This document shows positions 36,222 to 47,727 of a stretch of DNA of 64,000 nt, one piece after another (within the stretch, counting starts at the first letter, position 1; each line of letters begins with the position of its first letter). The notes beneath the pieces were generated by a model that was not told the DNA's origin, ran no database searches, and was given only the letters and a program-made list of their open reading frames with translations. The DNA lies in the NCBI GenBank assembly GCA_949126835.1, contig OX421506.1, positions 31,343,378 through 31,407,377 of the forward strand, read 5' to 3'. This stretch comes from Anisus vortex. Taxonomy: Eukaryota; Mollusca; Gastropoda; Planorbidae. Made by a program: the position numbers and the translations under genes.

Positions 36222-36406
36222 GTCAGTACTCATCAAGTTATCTATGTTGCCCCCCCCCCCTTCTTTTGTTCACTGTTACCGTGTCCTACATTTACAACAG
36301 ATTCATGCTTCCTTATATTCTAACCAGAGTCAATCCAGAGTTGATCCAAACTCATTCAGTTTTGAAGGTAGCCAAAAGCTGTTTTTTTTCAATGTATTTT
36401 TCACAG

Positions 36407-36489
36407 GTTGCTACTTCCGAGGGAAACTGTACACAGAATCTGAAACATTTCAACTGCCAACAGACGCCTGTACAACCTGTACCTGCAAG
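36407..36489 (+). CDS. BMPER: BMPER exon 5: first half of VWC3
   Basis: The acceptor is atttttcacag and the donor is aag|GTAATA; entry is phase 1 and exit phase 0. It encodes GCYFRGKLYTESETF and ends DACTTCTCK, the usual VWC C-x-x-C-x-C cluster. The preceding intron is only 185 bases. A plus-strand SINE begins about 40 bases after the donor. Confidence 0.93.
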
Positions 36490-36527
36490 GTAATAAAGAT
36501 ACTTAAATGTACTATTACATTCATCCG

Positions 36528-36755
36528 AGCTCCAGCGCTTTCGACTGAAGGTCCTGGGTTCGAATCGTGGTGAAGGCTGGGATTTGTTCCTGGCATTGGT
36601 TCCCCGGGACTGGAGGGTGTCCCTGAGTCTACCCAGATCGGATGGGTACCTGACATTAGTTGGGGTAAAGTAAAGGCGTCTGGACATTGCGCTGGCGACA
36701 CAATCCTTTAGTATGCCGTGGCAATAGAAATCGGTGAACGATGCGACCCTGTGAC
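36528..36755 (+). mobile_element. SINE, plus strand
   Basis: Head gggttcgaatcgtggtgaagg, body gactggagggtgtccctgag and gatgggtacctgacattag, 3' part gtatgccgtggcaatag. It starts about 40 bases after exon 5. Confidence 0.75.
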
Positions 36756-36894
36756 CAATTGGAACTTTACTACTGCTACATTCATCAGTTTTATATCAAC
36801 GGACATCTTTAATGGACAGTAGTTTTGTAATTTTGAGGTAGGATAAACGAAACGTTGTTATGATGTGGATATCAGGGGAAATGAATACCCATTT

Positions 36895-37105
36895 CGGAGC
36901 ACGTCAAACTATGGGTGCAAAGTGAAGCGCAGCCTTCATAAATTTCCTTGATCACGGCTTACAAGTGCGATTGTGTGACCAGCACAACGCTTTACAATTT
37001 TTACTTTAAAAAAAATTCCAGCTAATGTCAGATACTCATTAGGTATAGACACAGGACACCCTTCCAGAACTTGGATAAAAGATCATAGCCTTTACCAGGA
37101 TATGG
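36895..37105 (-). mobile_element. SINE, minus strand, diverged
   Basis: It shows gtgaccagcacaacgcttta, ggacacccttccaga and tttaccaggatatgg. It faces the copy at 36528. Confidence 0.45.
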
Positions 37106-37301
37106 TAAATATTATTATAATAAATGTCGTCACTTTTTTTAAAGTAGGCTACTACTTTTGGTAACTTCGATAAAATATTTAGTCACTATCAGTTATCTGA
37201 AGCAGGGACCCCCCCCCCCCTCTATTTAGTAGCTCACGTATATATAAAAGAGATTGTGTGACTAGCACACGCCTTCTGACCACTTGACCTTTGTCCAACA
37301 G

Positions 37302-37401
37302 GATGGCAGTCTACTCTGTGAACGGCAGCAATGTCCGGTGCTGAACTGTAAGTCCGACTATATCTATCGACCGAAGGGAGAGTGCTGTTCAAAATGTAGA
37401 G
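37302..37401 (+). CDS. BMPER: BMPER exon 6: second half of VWC3
   Basis: The acceptor is tgtccaacag and the donor is agag|GTCAGT; entry is phase 0 and exit phase 1. It encodes DGSLLCERQQCPVLNC and closes with KGECCSKCRG. The CPVLNC motif corresponds to CPILSC in vertebrate BMPER. The intron that follows holds the 1.4 kb polypyrimidine tract. Confidence 0.94.
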
Positions 37402-37616
37402 GTCAGTGATTCTTATTTCTTTCTGTAAATGGCTCTTCACTTCCGAGGGACGGGTTGGAGGGGGGGGGGGGAGTACAGTTCTAACTGTATTACACTGACC
37501 CAAAAATATTTTCAAACACTTTCTCTTTTTTTTTCTGAACATTCGTGTCTGCTTCGCCCCCATCGACCTTTGGAGTGTGCGCCATCTAGTTTTTGTTTTT
37601 AAGTCTTTGTTATCTA

Positions 37617-38741
37617 CCCCCCCCCCCTTATCTCTCTCTTACTTACTCTTCTCTCTAACTGTCTTTCTCTCTCACTATCTTTCTTCACTCTTTCTCGGCC
37701 TCTTTTCTATCTCTTTTTCTCTCTCTTTCTCCCTCTTTCTCTCTCTCTCTTTTTTCTCTCTTTCTCTTTTTTTCTCTCTTTCTCTCTCTTTCTCTCTCTC
37801 TCTTTTTCTCTCTCTTTCTCTCTCTTTCTCTCTCTTACTTTCTCTTTCTCTCTCTTTTTCTCACTCTTTCTCTCTCTTTCTCTCTCTTTCTCTCTCTTTC
37901 TCTCTCTTTCTCTCTCTTTTTCTCTCTTCATCTCTCTTTTTCTCTCTCTTTCTCTCTCTTTCTCTCTCTCTTTCTCTCTCTTTCTCTCTCTCTCTTTTTT
38001 TCTCTCTTTCTCTCTCTCTCTTTTTTCTCTCTTTCTCTCTCTTTCTCTCTCTTTTACTCTCTTTCTCTCTATTTCCCACTCTCTCTTTCTCTCTTTCTTT
38101 CTCTCTCTTTTTCTCTCTTTTACTCTCTTTTTCTCTCTCTTTTTCTCTATTTCTCTCTCTTTCTTTCTCTCTCTTTCTCTCTCTTTTACTCTCTTTTTCT
38201 CTCTCTTTTTCTCTCTTTCTCTCTCTTACTTTCTCTTTCTCTCTCTTTTTCTCACTCTTTCTCTCTCTTTCTCTCCTCTTTCTCTCTCTTTCTCTCTTTC
38301 TCGCTCTTTTTCTCTCTCTTTCTCTCTCTTTTTCTCTCTCTTTTTCTCTCTCTTTCTCTCTCTTTCTCTCTCTCTCTTTTTTCTCTCTTTCTCTCTCTCT
38401 CTTTTTTCTCTCTTTCTCTCTTTTTTCTCTCTCTTTCTCTCTCTTTCTCTTTCTCTCTCTTTCTCTCTCTTTTACTCTCTTTCTCTCTATTTCCCACTCT
38501 CTCTTTCTCTCTTTCTTTCTCTCTCTTTCTCTCTCTTTTTCTCTCTTTCTCTCTCTTTCGCTCTCTTTCTCTCTCTTACTTTCTCTTTCTCTCTCTTATT
38601 CTCACTCTTTCTCTCTCTTTCTCTCTCTTTCTCTCTCTTTTTCTCTCTCTTTCTCTCTCTTTCTCTCTCTCTTTCTCTCTCTTTCTCTCTCTCTTTTCTC
38701 TCTCTTTCTCTCTCTCACTTTTTTCTCTCTTTCTCTTTTTT

Positions 38742-38777
<36 letters not shown>

Positions 38778-38903
38778 ACTCTCTTTCTCTCTCTTTTACT
38801 CTCTTTCTCTCTATTTCCCACTCTCTCTTTCTCTCTTTCTTTCTCTCTCTTTCTCTCTCTTTTACTCTCTTTTTCTCTCTCTTTTTCTCTCTTTCTCTCT
38901 CTT

Positions 38904-38934
<31 letters not shown>

Positions 38935-39060
38935 ATTTCTCACTCTCTCTTTCTCTCTTTCTTTCTCTCTCTTCCTCTCTATTTCTCACTCTCTCTTTCT
39001 CTCTTTATTTCTCTTTCTCTCTCTCTCTCTTTCTCTCTTTCTTTCTCTCTTTCTCTTTTC
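37617..39060. repeat. Polypyrimidine tract of 1.4 kb
   Basis: Almost only C and T on the coding strand (tctctctttctctctct...), with three longer segments resembling each other around tatttcccactctctctttc at about 38070, 38490 and 38815. It lies in intron 6 and ends about 145 bases before the acceptor of exon 7. The 510-codon frame over it (37577-39109) is low complexity and not taken as a gene. Confidence 0.95.
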
Positions 39061-39204
39061 CCCTCTACTCCATCTTTATGTCACGCTTGCACATACACAG
39101 AACACATAATGTAATGCAAACTTATGACTGGCAGAGATATTTTGTTTTGTCCTATAACTAACTCTGAGTGTGTTTCCTGATGTTGTAAATTCTTTCATAC
39201 ACAG

Positions 39205-39311
39205 GTACGCGGGATATCTTTGACCCTAAAGGATGTTTCTTTGCTGATCACGTGTACAACGAAAATGAAAGGTTTTCACCTGAGCCCTGTACTCAATGTC
39301 GATGTCGCAAG
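39205..39311 (+). CDS. BMPER: BMPER exon 7: linker and first half of VWC4
   Basis: The acceptor is tcatacacag and the donor is aag|GTTGGT; entry is phase 1 and exit phase 0. It encodes TRDIFDPKGCFFADHVYNE and ends PCTQCRCRK. The short FDP linker before the module start matches the spacer seen before VWC4 in vertebrate BMPER. GTTGGT is a weak donor, and the reading frame continues past it through a 21-bp intronic array to 39695. Confidence 0.9.
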
Positions 39312-39344
39312 GTTGGTAGAAAAAGCAAATCACGATTATGTGGT

Positions 39345-39600
39345 CATTTGTGTCAAGCAAATGTCTTTTTGTGTCAAGCAACTGTCTTTTTGTGTCAAGC
39401 AAATGTACTTTTGTGTCAAGCAAATGTCTTTTTGTGTCAACAAATGTCTTTCTGTGTCAAGCAAATGTCTTTTTGTGTCAAGCAAATGTCTTTTTGTGTC
39501 AAGCAAATGTCTTTGTGTCAAGCAAATGTCTTTTTGTGTCAAGCAAATGTCTTTTTGTGTCAAGCAAATGTCTTTTTGTGTCAAGCAAATGTCTTTTTGT
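39345..39600 (+). repeat. 21-bp minisatellite in frame with exon 7
   Basis: About twelve units of tgtcaagcaaatgtctttttg begin some 35 bases after the exon 7 donor. Because 21 is a multiple of three, the exon frame stays open through most of the array and beyond, to 39695, reading as a cysteine-containing heptad. Confidence 0.93.
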
Positions 39601-39619
39601 TTGAATCCATTGGTACCAA

Positions 39620-40280
39620 TAAATGTATATTTGTGTCAATGATTTTTTGTGTGCCAATAAAATGTCTAGATCTAATTATGTCAAACTTATGTTGATTTGC
39701 GTGCAACTGGCGGCCTGTGGGAGGGCAGAGGGGGGCGACACTTCCAGGGGGGCGGCAAATGTAGTCTAAATATAGCAAATATAGCACTAAACAAGCAGTT
39801 ACAGTATGCAAGGAGCGGCGCTGAAACTTTTGCTCTGGGGTGCTACATAAGCTTGTAAAGGCTCTGCTGGCGGCCATAACACAATTCTTTTTCTGTGCCC
39901 CCCTCCCCGCAGAGATTTTTAAAAGATTTATTTTTGAATTCGTTGCCTTAATAATGTAAATAAATGTACATAATATTTGGCCCATCTAGTTTTATCACAT
40001 TCCGTATATGACCCAATGATAAAAGAAAAGGTTGCACACCCCTGGTTGTATAAAAGATATCCATTTGTGTCGATTAAATAAAAAGTCTTTTGTGCTAATC
40101 AAAAGTCCATTGTATCAATTAAATGTAATTTTATTAGCTAGCCAAATGTCCCATTCTAGTCCAATGTACCAACTGAGCATTATTAGTAAAATCACACAAT
40201 TTTACAAAGCACCACAGGAAAGATCTTTTAAGACCAAATGAGTAAATATATTAGTAAATATGCATAAAGCTTTTCAATAT
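39620..40280. other. Intron 7 sequence, nothing firm
   Basis: Decayed echoes of the 21-bp array (ttgtgtcaat, tgtgccaataaaatgtc) continue to about 40170. No exon seen. Confidence 0.45.
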
Positions 40281-40375
40281 TTAAATATTTGCAGATGCAT
40301 GAGGTCAAAAGCTATTTTATAATTTCCAAGGCGAGGTCAATTAAAATAAAAAATTGCGTTTTTTTCTGTGAGGCA

Positions 40376-40502
40376 TCTGGGAATAGAATGAGTTGGCTGA
40401 ACAAACCAGAAAACGTAACAATTGTAAACACTAATCGAAATGCAAGATTAGACTGTAACTACGGATATAAGCGTAAGACGGAATATACTTCTAAATGGGC
40501 CG
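40376..40502 (+). mobile_element. LINE 3' fragment
   Basis: It shows atgagttggctgaacaaacc and aatgcaagattagac, like 47455-47530. A palindrome interrupts its tail. Confidence 0.55.
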
Positions 40503-40633
40503 TATTGCTGCTGAGAGTTAACACCCTTGCCCCTTTTACAAGTCAATCTTTTATGACTGACTTGTAATTTACAAGTCAGTCATAAAAGATTGACTTGTAA
40601 AAGGGGCAAGGGTGTTAACTCTCAGCAGCAATA
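40503..40633. repeat. 131-bp perfect palindrome
   Basis: Two 65-base arms match perfectly around one central base (40568). The outermost bases are TA on each side (TA|TTGCTGCTGAGAG), which would fit a TA target duplication of a Tc1/mariner-type foldback MITE. Confidence 0.95.
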
Positions 40634-40733
40634 TCTCCCATTAAAGAAGAGTCTCTAACATGTACTATATGCTATCGTGTTCTTTTAGGTTCGAACGTTA
40701 AATAACAATCTAATATCCTTATATTGTCCTCAG

Positions 40734-40874
40734 AGAGGTACGACAGTTTGTGACAAAATCATTTGTCCTCCTTTGGACTGTCCACCAGCGGAACAAATCC
40801 GAATGAATAACTCCGGCTGCTGTATGAAGTGTCTGGAGAGAAGGGACTGTATGTTTGAGGGCAATGGCTATAAG
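40734..40874 (+). CDS. BMPER: BMPER exon 8: end of VWC4 and start of VWC5
   Basis: The acceptor is ttgtcctcag and the donor is aag|GTACTC; entry and exit are phase 0. It encodes RGTTVCDKIICPPLDC, SGCCMKCLE and then CMFEGNGYK, which opens VWC5. It is the only exon seen that holds a boundary between two VWC modules. Confidence 0.92.
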
Positions 40875-40928
40875 GTACTCCTCAACATTATATAGTAAAT
40901 GCACACACAATTAACATGCACGCTTAAC

Positions 40929-41180
40929 CATAGACTATAAAATAATACACATGGACCGCTTGCTTTAGTATTTCTGCTATAGGATGACTCGAAAAACTGC
41001 TTTTCGGAATTCCCGATTCGTATAATACTTTGCACTTCCGTTTTATTGAATCGCTTTGATTTTCTCAATGAAAAATTAAAATAAAAATCGAAAGTTCTAT
41101 ACAGCGGAAACATTTAAGAAACAAGGAAGTGCGTAGAAGTAATTTAAGACAGCCTTATTGGTTGCGCACAGAAAAAAAAG
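40929..41180 (+). mobile_element. Truncated copy of the 26663 MITE
   Basis: It starts ccatagactataaaa, continues catggaccgcttgctttagt and gattttctcaatgaaaaatt, and lacks the right arm. Confidence 0.7.
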
Positions 41181-41384
41181 TATATACATCATCTTCTAAT
41201 GTTGATTCTAATATTATTTTTTTCTCTTTTTTTTAGCCCATTTTTGATAGGCTGTTTTCACAAGCTTTTATTCAAGAAATACATGTACAATTGTTGTACA
41301 TAGAGATAGGATAGAAGACATTAATTACATTTTTACAATTCCAAAGGATAGAAGACATAATATATTTAATAAAAAGGAGGGCTA

Positions 41385-42021
41385 ATCTAAATAATTATTT
41401 TGTTCTCAGTATAACTGAGTTTTTTTTAAGTTTGTTTTTAGATTTGGGATAAAAGCAATAGTGTTCATTGAGAGGAATTGATACGTAGTAATCATACAAA
41501 CTGGGTAGCTATGGTGATGTTTAGAAAATGTGCTTATAATTTTTGAGTCATATAATTTATTTATATAATTTTCAACTACTTTTTACAGTTTAATCATTAT
41601 AAAGTTAAGAAGTTGTAAACCGTTTATTCTTTTATAAAAGAAAAATAAGAAACAATATTTAATATTAGAAATATTAGACCTACCGCAAATAAAACGTGCT
41701 AATTATCTCCCTTTAATAACAAAAACTTTCTAAATTAAATTCAAAAGTGATGTCAAACAAGTTATGTTTTGTAATATAACAAAATATTAATGACTAATTA
41801 TATTTATTTTTATAAATCCAGCATTATGGTATTCATATGTAATGTATAATAAGATAATATGTCGCTCTGTAATTCCGAAACATCGGCTTCAACAGCCAGT
41901 TTTCCTCATTTAGAACCGGAAAATGATGTGTATTTTTTTATCAATAAAAGAACACCTCTTTGCATGGAAAATCGCTCTGCGTGCCAAGTTTGGCACGCGT
42001 GCCTTAGGTTGCGGACCCCTG
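41385..42021. mobile_element. hAT-family element, 5'-truncated
   Basis: It shares gatacgtagtaatcatacaa and actgggtagct with the copy at 45371 and ends aggttgcggacccctg. Confidence 0.7.
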
Positions 42022-42279
42022 CCCTATTTAATAGTTTTCACGAGCCTCTGTGTTCTTCTGATTGGTTATACTTTTCTAGTTTTCTCTTCTTAGCCATGGC
42101 TAGGTGGTCGTCGTGTTGCACTATTCACTATAGCATGATGTATCCTTTCTGGTACTATATACCTACATATGTTACTAATATTATACTATACAGCTTATGC
42201 TAATACTATACACATTTTATTAATATTATACTATATAATACAATGTCTTATTTTACTATATATATATTTAATAGTCGAG

Positions 42280-42575
42280 CCTTCTATAAAGAAGATCATT
42301 GAGTCCTACTCTCATCCGTGGTTTTAGTCTAGTCTTGCATTTTGATTAGTGTTTTATAGCCTATGCTGTTACGTTTTTCCTGGTTTGTTCAGGAAACCCA
42401 TTCCATGCCTGGATGCCACTCGATGCATTTGTGAGCGTACCGAAAGTCCTGGGTTCGTAAAGGCTAAGATGTGGCCCTGGACTGGTCCCTGACTAGTTCG
42501 GTTAAAAATAAGGGCGGCTGCTCACATTGTGCTGGCCACATAATCCCCTAGTATGCTCCGAATGTTGGATACTTT
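42280..42575. mobile_element. LINE 3' end (minus) joined to SINE fragment (plus)
   Basis: At 42280-42420 the sequence is the reverse complement of the LINE tail. From about 42440 it carries SINE motifs (ccgaaagtcctgggttcg, cattgtgctggccacataat). Confidence 0.55.
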
Positions 42576-42771
42576 ACTTAGCCTACTTACTGACATACAC
42601 TTTGTACCAACACACTTGCCATGGCTAAGCCGGATTTTTTTCCCCTTCTAAAACGTATCTCAGTTTACCGAGCTCTGAGGTGCACAGAAATCCGTTTCGG
42701 TACGAGGGGGAGTGGGGGGGATGGATGATTTCATGTGCTGACCACTCAATCTCTTCGTATACCATAGAAGA

Positions 42772-44511
42772 GAAACCTTTTGCTAATAGTGTGCCAAACT
42801 AGGATTTCTAAATCATTCAGCGTACCAGCCAAACAGTCACGCTGCTCTATATTTTCTACAAATTTTTTATAAGACAATTTATTTAGCTCCGTAGCGAGAC
42901 CTAAAAAAAAAAAGCAAAAAAAAAAAAAAAAATTTATGGTGAAAATCGTTAAAACTTTTTATATTTGATCATAAAAAAAATAAAAGTGTCTGTGATTAGC
43001 ATTCTTTTTATTCACAATCGTACAAAATACATATTTTTTTTAAATTATAAAACTGTCTCACTTATGGTTAACTATTGACTATTGTCTTATTATCATCATT
43101 TTGTGGCCATAATAATACTAATAATATGGATCTAATAGGCCCGCCTGTTATAAATTGATTGTATTATTACCTTCACCTTAATATTTTCGTTTACGATTTG
43201 CGAACATCTTTTTAATAAAAGTGACGCGACGGGAATAGTTAATTAGAAATCATACAAACTGGGTAGTTATTGTAATGTTTAGAAAGGTACATATACATTT
43301 TTTTGTCATTTAATATTTATATAATTTTCAACTATCTTTTAGTTTGATGATTTTTAAACTTATAAATTATTGGCTATTTATTATTTTATAAAAGAAAGAA
43401 AAAACACTTATTACAAATATTAGCGCAAAAAAAACCCGGGCTAATCATCTCCCTTCAATTAAAGTTTCCAAATTAGATTCTATAGTGATGCCAAACAAGT
43501 TATGTTTTGTAATATAACTAATATTACAGAATACTGATTATTCGTTTTATACCAATCCAGCATTCTGGTATTCATTTTAAGATAAAAGGTATTAAGTTAG
43601 TTTACGTTGAAAGGTTGCCTAGAAGTTGAGAATAGTAGTTTCTCCAGATTTTTAAGCAAATTGGCACATTTTGATGCCAGTTTTTTGGAAATTTAAATTC
43701 ATCTTGCTACATTTGAAAACCGCCAATATTCCTCAACTTAAAAAAAAAAGATCCACATCTAAGAAGGTTGTAGTAAGATCAAGCCAATGAGGCTTGATGT
43801 GGTATGAAATTAGTATGAAATGTGGTCTTATCTTTGTTTATAAAACTCCGCTTTGAGGCTTAGGTGTATTTTTGAAAAAGCACTTCTAACTATCTTAGCA
43901 TGTGCCTTAAATTAGGGAAGAACATGTCGTTTCAATGCAAATTAGTTCTGGTGGTCGAACAGTTCAGGTGCTGATCAAACCCACCATTGTAAATGCAATT
44001 TCAACTCACTAAAATGTGTCGCTATGTCATTCAGATACATCGGCTTCAACAGTAAGTTCTCCGCATTCAATACCGGAACATTTTTGTTGTTTTTTTCATC
44101 AAGAAACATCTTTTGAAAATTGCTCTGTGTGCCAAGTGTGGCACAGGTTCTGTTGTTAGCTATTTTATATCAGATACGTTGGGCGCCAAAATTGTTGGAG
44201 TCTGATTAATTCAATGCAATAGACAAAAACACTTGAGCTTGAACTAATACTGTTTTAATTGCGAACAACAAAGATGCAATATCTCTACAATTTACAGGGG
44301 AGCACAGATACGCCAATCATCCTTCCAGACACAACAACCAGACTGTGACGTCACTTTCTTAACTCGCAACACGTCACACCCTGGGACATATCGCATAGAG
44401 ATTATTATGATAAATAAAAAACTAAAATAACTAACAATAAAAAAATTAAAAGAGCAATGTATCTGATATAAAATAGCTCACAACACGTTCCTTTGGTTTC
44501 CGACTCCTGCA
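42772..44511. mobile_element. hAT-family element split by another insertion
   Basis: The left part (aaccttttgctaatagtgtg) and body match the element at 45371. The right terminal region is interrupted after tggcacaggttc at 44150 and resumes with cgttcctttggtttccgact at 44488. Confidence 0.7.
44151..44487. mobile_element. 337-bp element with 30-bp inverted ends
   Basis: Ends TGTTGTTAGCTATTTTATAT and its near-complement ...AATAGCTCACAACA. The flanks ggttc and cgttc suggest a 4-5 bp target duplication. TGTTG termini with a short duplication fit a Ginger-type MITE; a solo LTR is the alternative, though such long inverted ends would be odd for it. Confidence 0.55.
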
Positions 44512-44639
44512 TAGCCAATAAATTTGGTGAACTATATTTATACAATCGTTAGGTCAACATACCTAATAGGTTTACAACCTGAACGTTTAACGATAATAAA
44601 CAGTTTAGTAATCCCTCTAAAACCACAGCTAAGCGTAGG

Positions 44640-44990
44640 GCAAGAGAAGCAGCGTTCACGGGTTTCTATGTCCACGGCATAAAAAGTACTTTGGTGGCCA
44701 GCACAAATCTCAGACGCCTTTTCTTTTCCCCGTATTATTGTCAGGCACCACATCAGATCAACTCCAACGGTCCCACTTTCAAGTGCCAGAAAAGCGACAG
44801 AGCCTACTGTCTCTCAAGTATAGGTCTCCACAGACATAGCCAATGCTGCAAAGGCTGGCAAAATCACAAAGAGCGCAAATCTAATCGTCTTCCAAGACTA
44901 TGGAGAAAATGATGATGTTGATGATATCAGATCTAGCTAGACTCGGGGGACAGCCTCCAGACTCGGGAAAATAGTATCCTGCATTAACAA
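44640..44990 (-). mobile_element. SINE, minus strand, with inserted sequence
   Basis: It shows agaagcagcgttcacgggtt, ggtggccagcacaaatctc and, further on, agactcggg.gacagcctcca. Confidence 0.5.
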
Positions 44991-45224
44991 ATAATTACAA
45001 ACTACTTTACTCATGGACAAACCCTAATCCAAATTAAAACTGCAAAGTAATTAGGAATAAAATTAATGATTTTATTATCTTGTAACCAACATATTGAGGA
45101 AGTAATAATTTCAAAATCTAAAGAAATTAGGATTCATAAAAAGGAACTTTTACAAATGTAAGAAGGACATAAGACTAAAATGCTAACTCACATTAGTTAG
45201 ACCTGTTCTGGAATATGCATCCTC

Positions 45225-45370
45225 TCTATATAGGGACCCATCTACTAATTGAAAACATTAAAAAATTCGAACAAATTCATAAAAGAGCTGCAAGTTTCAT
45301 CACTAGCGAATATTCACAACTGGCAAGAGTAATACCAGCAGTTACATCACTAAACCTAGAAACACTAGAG
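45225..45370 (+). mobile_element. LINE 3' fragment, left half
   Basis: It encodes KRAASFITSEYSQLARV then LNLETLE. The hAT element that follows interrupts it; the rest resumes at 47268. Confidence 0.75.
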
Positions 45371-47259
45371 CAGGGGTCGGCAACCTTTTGCTAATAGTGT
45401 ACCAAACTAGGTTTTCTAAATCATTCAGCGTGCCAACAGCCTAAAACTCAACCAGCTCTATTATAATTAAAAAAAAATAATTTTATAGTACAATTGATTA
45501 AACTCCGTAGCAAGACAAAGGCCAAAAGCAAAGGAATTTCATTGAGAAAATCGTTACAGCGTTTTTATATTTAATACTAAATTAACATGTTTGTGATTAT
45601 CATCCTTTTATTTATATTTATATCAAACACAATATTTGATTAATAAACTTTCATATTTATGGTATTTATTGTCAAAATGTTACCATTTGGTTGCCAAGAT
45701 GGGGATCTAACACTGTTAATATTAATTATATTTTGATCTCAGTTAAACTGAGATGTCCTTTAATTTGTTATAGTCTAAGCGAACATATGTGTACTTGGTA
45801 TCAATAGTTAAGCGGAATAGATACGTAGTAATCATACAAACTGGGTAGCTAATGTAATGTTTAAAAATATACATATAAATTCTATAGTCATATAATATTT
45901 GTATAATTTTCAAATACTTTTTACAGTTTTACCATTTGTGAGATATAAATTGTAAGTCATTTATTTTTTATAGAAGAAAAATATTAGAAATATTCTAATT
46001 AACTAATTATTTAATTATCTCCCTTTATTTAAAACCCCGTTTTCACATTTGATTCAACAGTGATTCAATATTGATGCCAAAAACGTTATGATTTGTAATA
46101 TACCAAATATTACTGATTAATTATTCTTTCTTTATATAAATCTAACATTTTAATCTTCATTAAAAGATTTAATTATTAGAGACTTAAAATTAATTTACAT
46201 CAAAGAGTTGTTAATAAACATTTCCTGTATTAATCGTTAGTCCATTTAAGGAGTTTATCTCTTAAACATTAATAATTACATAATACAGTGCTATTAATAG
46301 GTCTCTTTTATTTATTAAATTAATAATACAAAGAAATCTTGGTTTAGAATTACTTATGTTTATGTTTAATTAAAGATGATGAGCATCAAAACTCTTTTAA
46401 ATGTAATCAGTTTGTATCAATTAATGAGCGCCTTGTCTTGAATGCTCTTCGCTAATTGTATAATGTCAGATACATATTTAGTCACTTCTGGGTGTTCAAG
46501 TGTAGGTGACCTCTTTATTTGCTTAAAAAAGCTTTCATGTGCGATAAAATCTGTTGTTATAAATGTGTAAGTTGAACCAAAAACTAAAAGTAGAAGAGCG
46601 AATATCTAGCAGTTGAGAATCGCAGATAACTTTCCAAAGCAGCTTCCTTCCAGATCTTTCACAAATGGGCACATTAGGATGCCCATTTTTGAAATGTTTA
46701 AAATTCAACTCGCTGCATTTTAAAATCGCCAATATCTATCCAATTAATAAAAAGATCCACATCTAAGTAGGTGGTAGTACATTTTAGAATAGCCAATATC
46801 ACTACACTTAAAAAAAAATATCTACATCTAAGAATGTTCTAGTAAGATCAAACCAATTAGGCTTGATGTGGTATACAAAAAAATGGATAGAAAACGCCGC
46901 TTTGAGTGCTTCGATGTACTTCTGAGAAAGCCCATATCTTAATATCTATCTTAATATTTGCCCTAATAATATAGGGATGTACAGGCAGTTAAATGTTTGA
47001 AATTGATTTCACGCCAAGATATATACAGTTTCAATGAAAATGTATTCCACTGGTCTTTGTAAATGCAAGTTCAACTCAATGAAATGTGTCGCTATATCAT
47101 TCAGAAACATTGGCTCAACAGTCCGTTTTCTTCATTCAGAACCGGAAAATGTTGTTTTTTTTTCATGAATAAATAACAACTCTTAAGGTCTCTCGCGCGC
47201 CATTGAAAATCTACCAGCGTGCCAAGTTTGGCACGTGTGTCATAGGTTGCCGACCCCTG
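45371..47259. mobile_element. Complete non-autonomous hAT element
   Basis: Terminal inverted repeats CAGGGGTCGGCAACCT and its complement (atAGGTTGCCGACCCCTG at right) bound 1889 bp. An 8-bp duplication, CACTAGAG, flanks it at 45363-45370 and 47260-47267. No transposase frame is visible, so it depends on another element. It sits inside a LINE fragment whose two halves join cleanly without it. Confidence 0.92.
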
Positions 47260-47267
47260 CACTAGAG

Positions 47268-47605
47268 GACAGAAGGACAAAGAGTAAAGTATTAATAATA
47301 CATAAGGCATTAAATTCTAATTTAGAAATACAAGACAAAAACAAGCTGTTAAAAAAGCTCAGATAAACATAAAGACAAAAACACTTTCCTTGTCCCTTAT
47401 TCGAGAACAAATGCATATAAGTACCCTTTCTTCCCAAGTGGCAGCTGGATATGGAATGGGCTACCTGAGCAAACCAGAAAAACCAGTAACTTAACATCAT
47501 TTAAAACACTAATAGAAATGCAAGACTAGACTTAGACCAAGGATGAGCGTAGGACGCAATAATCTTCTTTATAGAAGGAGCGTCTGTAATATATAAGAAA
47601 AGATA
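47268..47605 (+). mobile_element. LINE 3' fragment, right half
   Basis: It continues the reading started at 45225 (EDRRTKSKV..., IHKALNSNLE...) and ends with the shared tail ataatcttctttatagaagg. Confidence 0.75.
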
Positions 47606-47606
47606 A

Positions 47607-47672
47607 CCTTGATTCGAATCCAGGACCTTCAGTAAGGCAATCGGAGAGCAGCCGCTAGACCACCGTGTCCCA
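47607..47672 (-). mobile_element. tRNA-like SINE head
   Basis: On the minus strand: gggacacggtggtctagcgg with B box gattcgaatc. Only the head is present. Confidence 0.5.
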
Positions 47673-47727
47673 TAACTTGGCGAAATGCCAGTTCAATTTT
47701 CTCTTGTTCTGCAGATATTTAAAGATA

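Noticed and set aside
37577..39109. Plus-strand frame of 510 codons rich in S, L and F
   Set aside because: It is the polypyrimidine tract read in one frame; no domain and no conserved start.
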